This document shows positions 1-9,279 of a stretch of 64,000 nt of DNA, piece after piece (positions within the stretch are counted from its first letter, which is position 1; each line of letters starts with the position of its first letter). The notes under the pieces were generated by a model. That model was not told the origin of the DNA. It was given only the letters and a program-made list of their open reading frames with translations, and made no database searches. The stretch is from positions 842,391 to 906,390 of the forward strand of contig OZ223206.1 in assembly GCA_965140395.1 (NCBI GenBank), in the 5' to 3' direction. This DNA comes from Parvibaculum sp002684405 (GTDB lineage: Bacteria > Pseudomonadota > Alphaproteobacteria > Parvibaculales > Parvibaculaceae). Position numbers and translations under genes: made by a program.

Positions 1-3000
1 TCCATCCTGAATATTGATCACTGAAATCCACGGTGTCGTTGCCGGCACCGCCATCATAGCTATCCGTGCCTCCCTGCCCCATGAGGACATCGTCGCCCGT
101 ACCGCCGTCAAGCACATCGGCACCACTACCTCCGGTCAGGACATCATTGCCCGCAGCTCCCGAGAGAGTGTCAGCGGTGTTGAACCCTTCGATCACATCG
201 TCGCCAGGGGTTGTCGCCTCGGTTAGCAGAGTGGCGCGGAGATATGCCTGATCCCAGACGGTAGTGTCATCAAAGACGATCTGCTCGACACCGCGACTGT
301 AGTAGTCATTCAGTTCATCCCGCAGCAGAATCGAGCCGCCATCCCCCGCCCCCGCACTGCTTTCCGCAATCATGAGCGTGACATCGATCCCATCACGAAT
401 GAGCGTCACATCCGACGGGTCAATCCCGTGAAGCACCAATTGATCCAGGTCGCCCTTGCTGTAGGCCTCGGTGATCTCATCGTTTCCGTCACCACGTGTG
501 TATACATACGTGTCACTGCCGTTCCATCCATTGATGGTATCGTTTCCCAGGCCCGCCTCGATCACATCCGCAACATTAAAGCCCTCGATCACATCGTTGC
601 CGGAGGTGGAGGCCTGCGCCAAAAGCATGACACGTAGCTCCGACCGTTCCCAGATCGTGCCGTCGTCGAACACGACCTGCTCGACACCACGATCATAATA
701 GTCATCAAGACTGCTCTTCAGCAGTATCGAACCTTCATCGCCCGCACCGGGACTACTTTCGGCAATTACAAGCGTGACATCAATACCATCCCGAACAAGA
801 GTCACATCCGACGGGTCAATCCCCTGCAGGACGAGTTGATCCAGGTCACCTTTGTCGGGGGCCTCGGTGATCTCGTCGTTTCCATCACCACGGGTATAGA
901 TGTAGGTGTCGTCCCCATTCCACCCGTTCAGGGTGTCATCCCCCTGACCGGCCGTGATCACATCCGCGCTACTAAAGCCCTCGATCACATCGTTGCCGGA
1001 GGTGGAGGCCTGAGCCAGAAGCATGGCACGCAGATCGGACCGCTCCCAGATCGTGCCGTCGTCAAAGGTGATCTGCTCGACGCCTCGATTGTACCACTCG
1101 TTGAGGTTGTTGATGAGAAGGACCGAGCCTCCGTCACCGGCACCGGGAGCGCTTTCCGCAAAGACCAGTTTGACGTCACTACCATCCTGTACGAGCGTCA
1201 CGTCTGCCGGGTCAATCCCCTGCAGGACGAGTTGATCCAGGTCACCTTTGTCGGGGGCCTCGGTGATCTCATCGTTTCCATCACCACGGGTATAGATGTA
1301 GGTGTCGTCCCCATTCCCGCCATTCAGGGTGTCGTTACCCAGAAGACCGGCGAGTATATCGTCCGCACCGGAGCCCGTGATGACATCGTCTCCATCCGTA
1401 CCGGCTGCGCCGATCAACGCGGCGCGCAGATCAGTCTGTGTCCATATGGTGCCATCATCGAAACTGATCCGTTCGACCCCATACTCACGATAGTCACTCA
1501 AGCTGTCATTGAGCCGGATCGTTCCGCCATCACCGGCACCCGCACCACTCTCAGCAATTATCAGTGTCACGTCACTGCCGTCACGCTGCAATGTGACATC
1601 GGAAGGATCGACACCCTGAATGGTGAGCTGGTCGATCGCTCCGCCCCACATACCCTCTGTGACGACGTCGTTGCCATCGCCGCGGACATAGATATAGGTG
1701 TCGTCGCCGTTGCCGCCCTCCAATGCGTCATCACCCATGCCGCCTGTGAGCGTGTCGTCTCCGGCAACGCCTGCGAGCGTATCGTTGCCACTTCCACCGC
1801 TCATGACATCGTCGCTAGCAAATCCCAGAAGGTTGTCATCGCCAGATGTGCTTGCGAGGAACGGCGCACGGATATCGTCAATGTCCCACTCGGTCCCATC
1901 GGCGAAGCGGAAATACTCTATACTCGAATAGTAAGCCCCCGAGGCCACATAGCTGAACTGGCCTTCTACGGTCAGGGTGTCGGTCGTTCCCGCAATCTCG
2001 ATAATGAGGTCACTGCCGACGCGAGAGAGAATCAGGTCCTCGGGCGCAATACCGGCGCCGAATTCAATCGCATCCTGTTCATATTCATAGGAAACTATAC
2101 TCGTGGAGTCATGAATGACATCCTGTCCATAGCCAAGACCGAAAACATACGTATCCGCATTGTCCCCGCCGTCAAGCTGATCGTTCCCCAACCCGCCGTC
2201 CATGACATCGGGTGTAAAAAACCCGACCAGCGTGTCGTTGCCGTCAGTGCCGACGATAAGAGCCTCCCGGACATCCTGTGCAGTCCAGATGGTTCCGTCC
2301 GCAAACACATATTGCTCGATTTCATCGAACGACCCGTACCCCAATCCGCCATAGCTGAACTGATCCAGCACACTCAGCTGATCGTCGCTGCCTGCGAAGG
2401 TGATAATGAGATCACTTTCGGAGCGTGTCAGGGTGACGTCCTCGACCGCTATGCCCGAACCGAACACGATTTGATCGTCATCACCGCCAAGAGGATTAGT
2501 GTAATTGTCGTCGATCGTGTCGTGGCCGTAACCCGCATCGAAGATATAGGTGTCGTTTTCATTGCCGCCCGACAGATAGTCATCGCCGAGACCGCCATCC
2601 AGGACATCCTCATAATCGAATCCATAGACGAAGTCGTTACCATCGGTTTGCTGATTATCAAAAGCCGCAAGGAGAACATCTTCCCAGCTCAAGGTCGTGC
2701 TGTCGGCGAACTGGAACACCTCAACCCGGTTGAACCACATATGTCCAAGACCGGTATAGCTGCCTGAGAACTGTCCCTGAATTGTCAGGCTGTCATTCGT
2801 GCCGGCCACGCTGATGACAAGGCCACTGGATGCGCCATCACGCGTGAACTCCAGATCGTCCGCCTCGATTCCTTCGCCGAAAAGCACGGCATCATCGCCT
2901 TGAAGCAGGATATTGGTTTGCTGGTCAAAGACGGTGTCGTGCCCATATCCCAATCCGAAAACATAGATGTCAGCACTATCACCGCCTTCGAGAACGTCAT

Positions 3001-6000
3001 CCCCTGCACCGCCATCCAAATAGTCGAGGTCTTCGGACCCTTCTATGGTATCCGACGTCGCCTCGGGGTGAGACACGGCTCTGGCCATATCGCGCGCATT
3101 CCATACGACGCCATCCGCAAACGCTATCTCGGCAACACCCTTGTCCGCCGTCAGCGCCCCGCCGAACAATCCCGGATGAACAACAGTGAACTGCCCCACG
3201 ACGCGAAGCTCGTCTGTCGTTCCGTCGACCGTGAGAACAAGATCGACACCATCCTTGGTCGCCGTAATGTCTGTAGAGGCATAATCCGCAAAGCGGATCA
3301 TGTCGGCTTTCATACTCTCGCCGGCTTCCTCGACATCATTGATGATATCGCTGCCGAAGTCCTGACCGACAACATACACATCGAAACCAACGCCGCCTTC
3401 CGCGACCTGATCAGTTCCATCTAGATAGAAGATGTCATTTTCAGCAGTCCCTGCCATCGTCCCCGCGCCGGTCACGATGAGGTCATCCGGAATACCGAAG
3501 GCGTGCGCTATGTCGAGAAGGCCGACCGCCGGATCCACCGATTCATAGGCGGCCACTAGATTGGCGAAGATGAAATTGTAGGAATTTTCCAGGAATGAGG
3601 CACCCCGGCTAAAGTCGCCGACGACCACATTCATGACCTCCGACCAGTTGGCGAGGTAGTCATCGACTTCACCGGGATCCGCCGGCAGATTCAGGAATAT
3701 CTGCTCATAGGTCGAAATAAGTTGCCGATCATCTGTGGCATGGAAGTTTTCGTTTTCCACATCATAGACGACATTCGGGAAATAGCTGGACAGTCCGCCT
3801 TGCATGGCAAGGCGCACGGCGAGCAGATCGGAAATCTCGACCATCTTCTCGACATATATCGTCGCCGCATCTACTACAGCGGCGCCGGTGTTGACCGCGT
3901 CGTCCAGCATGAACACCGGCTCGCCGAAATAGGCTTCCATGAAGACGATGGTCTCGCCTGAGAAGATGTACCATTCGCTGCTACCGGGATCCTGCGCCAG
4001 CAGATCCTCATAGGTTGGCTCTGTGATCGGATCGCTATTCCCGTCAAGGACGTCGTCACCGCTCGCCCAGCCCCACAAATCGTTCGCCTCGTCATAAACG
4101 CCGAAATCATCGACGATCGTGTTCCCGTTCTCGTCAATATGAACAAGGAGAGGCACGTCATGCGGAACCGGAGCCATTGTTGACGCTGTGGCGCCCCAGG
4201 CCTCGAGGATCGGCTGCGTCAACACACGCAAGTCCGCGAGATCGTTGCTTGTCATGGTCGGAACAATCGACGATACCGTCGTTAGCAACGATGCGTCGCC
4301 TGTCATCGCCACCTGCAGGTCGGCGAGAATGCCGTGCCCCTTGAGGTTTGCTTCTGCGGCTGCGGCGGCACTGACGGTCTTGTCGCCAAGATAGGACGAA
4401 TTGAACTGGTCAGCGTCGAACTGGACATCGCCCAGCGTGCCTGTCGAACCGTCCGAATATGAAAAAGTGCCGGTGGCGGTGACCATGTTGCCCCCCAGCG
4501 CCCCGGTTCCCGTCGTCGAGGAGGTCAGATCGATCGACACAATGCCGAGCTCGGCGAGGGTCGAGAGTTCACCTGAATCCGTTTGCCCGTTTTGATTGAT
4601 GTCACGCCAGACACCGAGATCTGCAAAGCCGGTGTCGTTGCCGTCTACCACGCCGTCGGAGTTCGAGTCATAGGCCGCAAGGGCGGAGAAGCCGCTCTCT
4701 GTCAGCGAACCGAACATTTCTCCGACATCATCGATCGCACCGTTGCCGTTCAGATCGGCAACAAGGAATCCGTCGCCTGAATTAACCCATCCTGTGGGCT
4801 CCGCAAAGCCGTCACCGTCTATGTCAAACAGCGGAGATTGGCTGGTCTGGGCGAGCAACTCAATTCCGTCGCCATCGAGATCGAGAACCAGAGGATCGTT
4901 CAGCCCCCGCCAATCCGTCCCTTTGGTCACATTCGAGATCAAATTCAGCGAGTCGTCCATACCTGAATAGGTTTTGGACATGCCCGGGAAATCTTCATCC
5001 ATCAGCCGATAAGAGCTGTAGACGATCTCTCCAACCGCGATGCCACCAGTATGATCCGCATCGCTGTAGTTAGCGATATAACTCTCCTGACGCTGGGAAG
5101 AAATAATAACCAGATCGCCGTTTTGATTCTTGCCGAATTCGAACCAACCAGCGTTCTCGAGAACCGTGCCCTTCTCCGAAGTTGAGGCAACATAGCCGCC
5201 GGTTACGAAGCGAGTGCCAAAAATGAATTGGTCATCACCATCAACATCGGCGAACAAAACATTATTGCCAGGCTGGAATGTATCCTCAACGCCCGCCTCC
5301 CCACCGCCATAGACGATCGTACCGGATCCAAGATTGGTGAATATATCGGCCCCGCTGCCACCATAGATCGTGGCGCCCTGAGTAGCCTTGCCATCAACGG
5401 TATCGTCCCCGTCACCCAGGTCAATCACATAGTTTGTCACATTGCCGCCGAGCGTAACGTGATCGTTGCCTGATGTGCCGATCAGCTTCTCCGCATTGCT
5501 AACCGCAATTGTCGCCCCGGTGCTCCTGTCGGTTACTGTTTGATTATCGCTATTACCGAAATCCGCATCTATTGCTGAAAGTGCAGAGGCATCGATCGTA
5601 TCCAGTTCCTGGGCTCCTTGATCGCCAAGGTCGATAAACTCCATGCGCTCCAGTCCCTCAGCGGACATTGCACCTAGAGTGATCGTATCTGCATGATCGC
5701 TACCGTAAATACGCTCAATATTGGCGAGGAGGTCGACGCCCCCTTCACCGTTGTCTGTAACCTGAATGAGATTGGCATCGTTCTCCGCACTCGAACCTGT
5801 ACCGAATTCAAAACGGACACCAGCGGCGGCACTGAAATAGGAAACAGTGTCTACACCGGCCCCGCCGTCAAGCAGGTTGCTTCCCGCGCCACCATAAAGG
5901 GCATCAGCACCTCCCGCGCCATACAGGAAGTCATCCCCCAAACCACCTATAAGGGTATCCCCAGTACCGTCGCCGCCGATCATCAGGTCGCTATAGGTGG

Positions 6001-7453
6001 CACCCGAGCCATCTCCTGTATCTTGAAGAGTGACATCAGTTAGTGCATTGGCTTGGATTTGCACTCGGTTAATTGTATCGAAGAAACTCCAAGCAGCATC
6101 GTCATAGATTCCCGAGCTATATTGCGGCAAGAGAGATCCCGACATATCGAGAGCCTTCTGGTTGCTATCGGCCAGATAGTCCCTCAGAAGCTGCAGCCCC
6201 CCCATGTCGTCGATAAGCGTCCTGCTCCAACCCGAAAAATCTGCACTAAGGACTCCATCATCTATACTAAATAGGCCATCGGCATCATCTTCCGCGATCA
6301 GATTTCTGGCTTGGAGGCTCGCATACTGAATTGCGAGCTGTATGACAGCGGTGTTGATTTCGTTGTCAGCTCCGATCTTGCTGAACTCGCCACCGACACC
6401 TGGGTCCACAATTTTGTAGAGCGTGGACAAATCCGATAAAAAACTCGTCAGGATTGTCTCGCTCTCGCTGCGCAAGAGCGCCTGTAGAAAACCGCTCCCC
6501 CCGTTTTCCCATCTGGTGCTGCCCTCTGTGGATCCGTCATCAAAAAGGCCATCTCCCAAGAAGGCACCATTGAACAACTGCGGCAAGAACCGGGGAAGTC
6601 TAGCGACCACGTTCTCAAAGCTGACATCGTTTCCGTCCACTTGAAAATGATGTGCACTCTGCTCGTTGATATATAAAACGAGAGCATGCAGAGACATGGA
6701 GTGCAGTGCGAACGCGGATGAAGATCCGCCATCGGAATATTCGCTATCCTCCACAAATGCTCCGCTTTCCTTCAATCCGTCCAGTAGCACAATTGGCGCT
6801 TGCTCTTGCCCCAACGTGAAATCCACTAAAGGGATGCCCTCAGCAGGTAGATATTCGCTTAGGAATTCACCATCTATTGATATATTTTTTATACCCGTTG
6901 CATCCAGTCCATCGGTCGCTGCAGGAGTGGACCCAATCTCTACTGGAGGCGGCCCTTCAGTGTACCATGTGTGCCCGTCTTTGATAACGCGAGCGACATC
7001 GGCATAGGGAGCGGGCGCAAAGAGAGTAGCTTCCTCATGTAGTATTGCAGCCATGGTTGCTGCCAGCCCCCCGCCGAGAGAATGTCCGGTGAAAGAAAAT
7101 TCCGTTGAGCTTGGCTCTGATTTTTCAATTTCTTCGTAAAAGTTATACGCATCCAAAATTTGACTGGAGGGATACCCCAAACCAAATGGACCGGCAGTCG
7201 AAAGTAGCTCGGAGCCGCCCCCATCTGTTCCTCGGTAGGCGACAACCACCTCGTTGGTTGTCGCGTTCTTGTATGCTACCGCGTAAAAGTCGGCGTCCAC
7301 CCGAGTCAACCGGCTTGAATTTTCTAAACTCAACGAGGTTTCGAGCACCAACCACCCTTCGGGCGGCCCATGACTGGCAAGCTTCCAGTCTGGATTATCT
7401 TGCCCTGCATATGCATCAAGCGCCATAACCGCGTACTCGAGATTCGTGGCCAT
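1..7453 (-). CDS. Giant RTX protein with N-terminal class 3 lipase domain (partial, C-terminus off window)
   Basis: The frame is open from an ATG at 7453 to base 1 without a stop, at least 2484 codons. Residues about 1-300 look like a class 3 lipase: the nucleophile elbow GHSLGGG places Ser125, and a VAYRGTDGG segment sits near residue 71. Glycine- and aspartate-rich RTX nonapeptides (GGxGxDxLx) start near residue 500. A block with DLDGDGIELL and several EF-hand-like DxDxDG loops covers roughly residues 850-975. From about residue 1345 on, RTX motifs alternate with haemolysin-type calcium-binding-related modules (pattern DTYIFxxGxGxDTI then FADGTxWT). There is no signal peptide, as expected for type I secretion, but no secretion genes are in view. 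A GGAG ribosome binding site overlaps the end of the upstream gene, so the two are an operon. Secretion route and substrate are inferred. Confidence 0.9.
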   Translation of the reverse strand, partial: MATNLEYAVMALDAYAGQDNPDWKLASHGPPEGWLVLETSLSLENSSRLTRVDADFYAVAYKNATTNEVVVAYRGTDGGGSELLSTAGPFGLGYPSSQILDAYNFYEEIEKSEPSSTEFSFTGHSLGGGLAATMAAILHEEATLFAPAPYADVARVIKDGHTWYTEGPPPVEIGSTPAATDGLDATGIKNISIDGEFLSEYLPAEGIPLVDFTLGQEQAPIVLLDGLKESGAFVEDSEYSDGGSSSAFALHSMSLHALVLYINEQSAHHFQVDGNDVSFENVVARLPRFLPQLFNGAFLGDGLFDDGSTEGSTRWENGGSGFLQALLRSESETILTSFLSDLSTLYKIVDPGVGGEFSKIGADNEINTAVIQLAIQYASLQARNLIAEDDADGLFSIDDGVLSADFSGWSRTLIDDMGGLQLLRDYLADSNQKALDMSGSLLPQYSSGIYDDAAWSFFDTINRVQIQANALTDVTLQDTGDGSGATYSDLMIGGDGTGDTLIGGLGDDFLYGAGGADALYGGAGSNLLDGGAGVDTVSYFSAAAGVRFEFGTGSSAENDANLIQVTDNGEGGVDLLANIERIYGSDHADTITLGAMSAEGLERMEFIDLGDQGAQELDTIDASALSAIDADFGNSDNQTVTDRSTGATIAVSNAEKLIGTSGNDHVTLGGNVTNYVIDLGDGDDTVDGKATQGATIYGGSGADIFTNLGSGTIVYGGGEAGVEDTFQPGNNVLFADVDGDDQFIFGTRFVTGGYVASTSEKGTVLENAGWFEFGKNQNGDLVIISSQRQESYIANYSDADHTGGIAVGEIVYSSYRLMDEDFPGMSKTYSGMDDSLNLISNVTKGTDWRGLNDPLVLDLDGDGIELLAQTSQSPLFDIDGDGFAEPTGWVNSGDGFLVADLNGNGAIDDVGEMFGSLTESGFSALAAYDSNSDGVVDGNDTGFADLGVWRDINQNGQTDSGELSTLAELGIVSIDLTSSTTGTGALGGNMVTATGTFSYSDGSTGTLGDVQFDADQFNSSYLGDKTVSAAAAAEANLKGHGILADLQVAMTGDASLLTTVSSIVPTMTSNDLADLRVLTQPILEAWGATASTMAPVPHDVPLLVHIDENGNTIVDDFGVYDEANDLWGWASGDDVLDGNSDPITEPTYEDLLAQDPGSSEWYIFSGETIVFMEAYFGEPVFMLDDAVNTGAAVVDAATIYVEKMVEISDLLAVRLAMQGGLSSYFPNVVYDVENENFHATDDRQLISTYEQIFLNLPADPGEVDDYLANWSEVMNVVVGDFSRGASFLENSYNFIFANLVAAYESVDPAVGLLDIAHAFGIPDDLIVTGAGTMAGTAENDIFYLDGTDQVAEGGVGFDVYVVGQDFGSDIINDVEEAGESMKADMIRFADYASTDITATKDGVDLVLTVDGTTDELRVVGQFTVVHPGLFGGALTADKGVAEIAFADGVVWNARDMARAVSHPEATSDTIEGSEDLDYLDGGAGDDVLEGGDSADIYVFGLGYGHDTVFDQQTNILLQGDDAVLFGEGIEADDLEFTRDGASSGLVISVAGTNDSLTIQGQFSGSYTGLGHMWFNRVEVFQFADSTTLSWEDVLLAAFDNQQTDGNDFVYGFDYEDVLDGGLGDDYLSGGNENDTYIFDAGYGHDTIDDNYTNPLGGDDDQIVFGSGIAVEDVTLTRSESDLIITFAGSDDQLSVLDQFSYGGLGYGSFDEIEQYVFADGTIWTAQDVREALIVGTDGNDTLVGFFTPDVMDGGLGNDQLDGGDNADTYVFGLGYGQDVIHDSTSIVSYEYEQDAIEFGAGIAPEDLILSRVGSDLIIEIAGTTDTLTVEGQFSYVASGAYYSSIEYFRFADGTEWDIDDIRAPFLASTSGDDNLLGFASDDVMSGGSGNDTLAGVAGDDTLTGGMGDDALEGGNGDDTYIYVRGDGNDVVTEGMWGGAIDQLTIQGVDPSDVTLQRDGSDVTLIIAESGAGAGDGGTIRLNDSLSDYREYGVERISFDDGTIWTQTDLRAALIGAAGTDGDDVITGSGADDILAGLLGNDTLNGGNGDDTYIYTRGDGNDEITEAPDKGDLDQLVLQGIDPADVTLVQDGSDVKLVFAESAPGAGDGGSVLLINNLNEWYNRGVEQITFDDGTIWERSDLRAMLLAQASTSGNDVIEGFSSADVITAGQGDDTLNGWNGDDTYIYTRGDGNDEITEAPDKGDLDQLVLQGIDPSDVTLVRDGIDVTLVIAESSPGAGDEGSILLKSSLDDYYDRGVEQVVFDDGTIWERSELRVMLLAQASTSGNDVIEGFNVADVIEAGLGNDTINGWNGSDTYVYTRGDGNDEITEAYSKGDLDQLVLHGIDPSDVTLIRDGIDVTLMIAESSAGAGDGGSILLRDELNDYYSRGVEQIVFDDTTVWDQAYLRATLLTEATTPGDDVIEGFNTADTLSGAAGNDVLTGGSGADVLDGGTGDDVLMGQGGTDSYDGGAGNDTVDFSDQYSGW
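373..1660. repeat. Four tandem 396-bp repeat units inside the RTX gene
   Basis: Equivalent points recur at 421, 817, 1213 and 1609, an exact 396-bp (132-codon) period. The units around 769-1300 share long identical stretches, for example the 20 bases starting at 834 and again at 1230. Each unit encodes one RTX motif plus one calcium-binding-related module. The period is a whole number of codons, so copy number can change without breaking the frame. Confidence 0.9.
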
Positions 7454-7462
7454 TATCAACTC

Positions 7463-8557
7463 CTAATTGTCTCTGAGAATTCTGTTCGATATGGCACAAA
7501 CGCTGCCGATCTCGATCAGTAGTCCGGTGCTCGGATCGAATGCCATCCCACCGCCTTTCGGGATTTCTTTCGCCACCAATTCTCCGTTCACCTCCAGAGC
7601 GTGCGGAGGCGAGAAATTGTAATGTTTCTTAAAGTTTTCAGTCAGGCACAAGCCGGGCACCCCTTTGTAGTCGAGCCTGTCAGCACGTCTCAGCGTAATC
7701 CACCAGGGGGGCGTGTCGGACGAAAGACGGACCATACCGTCCTCAGCGACCACATCAATCTTTTGCCAGTTTTTATATGAAGGGAGCCCCTTCATATTCA
7801 GGTGCCCGAACTTCTTGAGAATGTCCTCTTCCATGTTTGCCGAAGGGGTCATCCTGCTCCGGAGCACGTCCGGTATCTGTGCGACTTGCTCCCAAGTTTC
7901 CCGCGGGAGCACTGAGGCATATAATCCAATCCAAAGTTTTTCCGCCTTCACCTTCTTGTGGCGTTTTTCGTTTTCGTCGGGCCACTCCAACCAGCCGACC
8001 TCTCGTGTTGGATCGGTAATCTTTGGAACTGAAGGTTTGCGGTATTCGACGCTATGAACGACAAGCCGTGCGCCAGGTTGGTTGAGATATTGCGGCAGGA
8101 TCGGCATTTCGATTGTTTGCGGCGTGTCGGCATCGTCGAGAAGCAGGATATTGAATCCGCGTAGCGGATTACCCAACAGACGCTGCCAAGTATTCCCTTT
8201 GAGCCCTGCCAGTCCGAGGTAACCACAAAACGAGCGTGGCACCACCACCAGCCCACGACCATCGGATAGCCGTTTGGCCAACGCACCGCCTGTCAGGTAG
8301 AAACCTGTTTTCCCGTCGAACTGTCCTTGAATGTTCGTGCCCTGCCGCCAACGACAGCGCCCAACGGCGCTGATTTCCATTCGCTCGCCATCAAGCGTGA
8401 GGTCGACTTTCGCTTCGATGTATTGGTAGTTGGGAACGACCGAGTACCAGATGGCTTTGTGGCCATCGACAGCAAAGAAGACAAAGAGGATCAGACCAAG
8501 CAGCGCCGTTCCGAGTCCACCGGCAATCCAATTCCTGATCTTCCGAACTGCCGCCAT
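7463..8557 (-). CDS. Membrane-anchored protein of unknown function, operon partner of the RTX lipase
   Basis: This 364-residue protein has a short basic N-terminus, then one hydrophobic segment (about residues 13-30, GGLGTALLGLILFVFF) and a long soluble region. That pattern fits an N-in membrane anchor with a periplasmic domain. I do not recognise a family. Three cysteines (for example in the FCGYLG and LCLTEN segments) could form disulfides in the periplasm. The stop codon lies nine bases before the lipase ATG and its end contains the lipase ribosome binding site, so translation is probably coupled. By position it could be a chaperone, an inhibitor protecting the producer, or a secretion helper; the sequence alone does not choose between these. 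Confidence 0.8.
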   Translation of the reverse strand: MAAVRKIRNWIAGGLGTALLGLILFVFFAVDGHKAIWYSVVPNYQYIEAKVDLTLDGERMEISAVGRCRWRQGTNIQGQFDGKTGFYLTGGALAKRLSDGRGLVVVPRSFCGYLGLAGLKGNTWQRLLGNPLRGFNILLLDDADTPQTIEMPILPQYLNQPGARLVVHSVEYRKPSVPKITDPTREVGWLEWPDENEKRHKKVKAEKLWIGLYASVLPRETWEQVAQIPDVLRSRMTPSANMEEDILKKFGHLNMKGLPSYKNWQKIDVVAEDGMVRLSSDTPPWWITLRRADRLDYKGVPGLCLTENFKKHYNFSPPHALEVNGELVAKEIPKGGGMAFDPSTGLLIEIGSVCAISNRILRDN

Positions 8558-8982
8558 TCCGCCCCCCCCAAAAAAGCCATATCGAGTTTCACGATAGAAC
8601 AGCCTATGATATGGAGAAACCGTAATTTTTTGATGCTAACTTGAAATTAGGATTGACTTAATGGCTTCCATTTAACCGATTCAAATATTCATCATATTAT
8701 TTTTGTAACCTATTGAAATAATTGTTTTTACTTGAATGCGCGCCGTGAAAACCACACTCCCCTTCGACTTAACCAAGCATTTCGGCGCACAAATAATCGG
8801 CTGCTGTCGTCCGCCGTATGAAGTGGTCCTGATACGAAGTGTGACTCGCGCAAAATAAAGCCCAAATTTCTATCCGGTAGTATCAACGGCTAAAGTCGAC
8901 ATGACTTCTTATAAAAGGGTTCAAAGCTGCTCCCTCAGATAGCGTTTTCTTCCGGGGAATAATTCTGCGAGGAGCTACGGCG
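8558..8982. promoter_or_regulatory. AT-rich intergenic region upstream of the lipase operon
   Basis: About 425 bases without a convincing gene. The stretch 8600-8760 is clearly richer in A and T than its surroundings and lies directly upstream of the lipase operon, so it probably holds that operon's promoter on the minus strand. I could not pick out -35 and -10 boxes with confidence. It also separates the lipase operon from the ParB/TraG module. Confidence 0.4.
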
Positions 8983-9207
8983 TCAGAGGCTGTCCGCCGA
9001 ACGGTCTTCCATCGGCGGCATCGTGCATATCATCTCGAAGAGTTCCATCAGCCGCGTGCCCGTCTCCCGAGCTTCCGCATAGCTCATCGGTTCGCCGAAT
9101 TCCTTTTCACAAATCTGGCGGAACTCTTCGATCGCTTCGTCCGAAAGCTGCATGCAATCAGGATAGTCGGCGCCCCTCTGGTCTGAGGAGACTTGCGATC
9201 TTGCCAT
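8983..9207 (-). CDS. Small conserved protein of mobile elements (unknown function)
   Basis: A 74-residue acidic protein. Residues 19 onward (MQLSDEAIEEFRQI) predict a helix and resemble short proteins recalled from phage-like and conjugative elements that begin with a DEAIEEF-type motif followed by a GEPMSYAEAR-like stretch. An internal ATG at 9153 would give a 56-residue version and may be the true start, because family similarity begins there. The divergent neighbour is the TraG-like ATPase. The function is unknown. Confidence 0.6.
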   Translation of the reverse strand: MARSQVSSDQRGADYPDCMQLSDEAIEEFRQICEKEFGEPMSYAEARETGTRLMELFEMICTMPPMEDRSADSL

Positions 9208-9279
9208 CCCGGTAAGCGCTGACCTGCCGGCAGATTTTCGAGTCTCCGGTCATTTGGCTTTCCGCCTTACCCTTGTCGC

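Noticed and set aside
373..1660. CRISPR-like array in the repeats at the left end
   Set aside because: Units are 396 bp, in frame and coding, with no spacers of array size.
836..2767. 643-residue plus-strand open frame
   Set aside because: It is antisense to the continuous RTX gene, whose repeats make long open frames on the other strand; no domain features.
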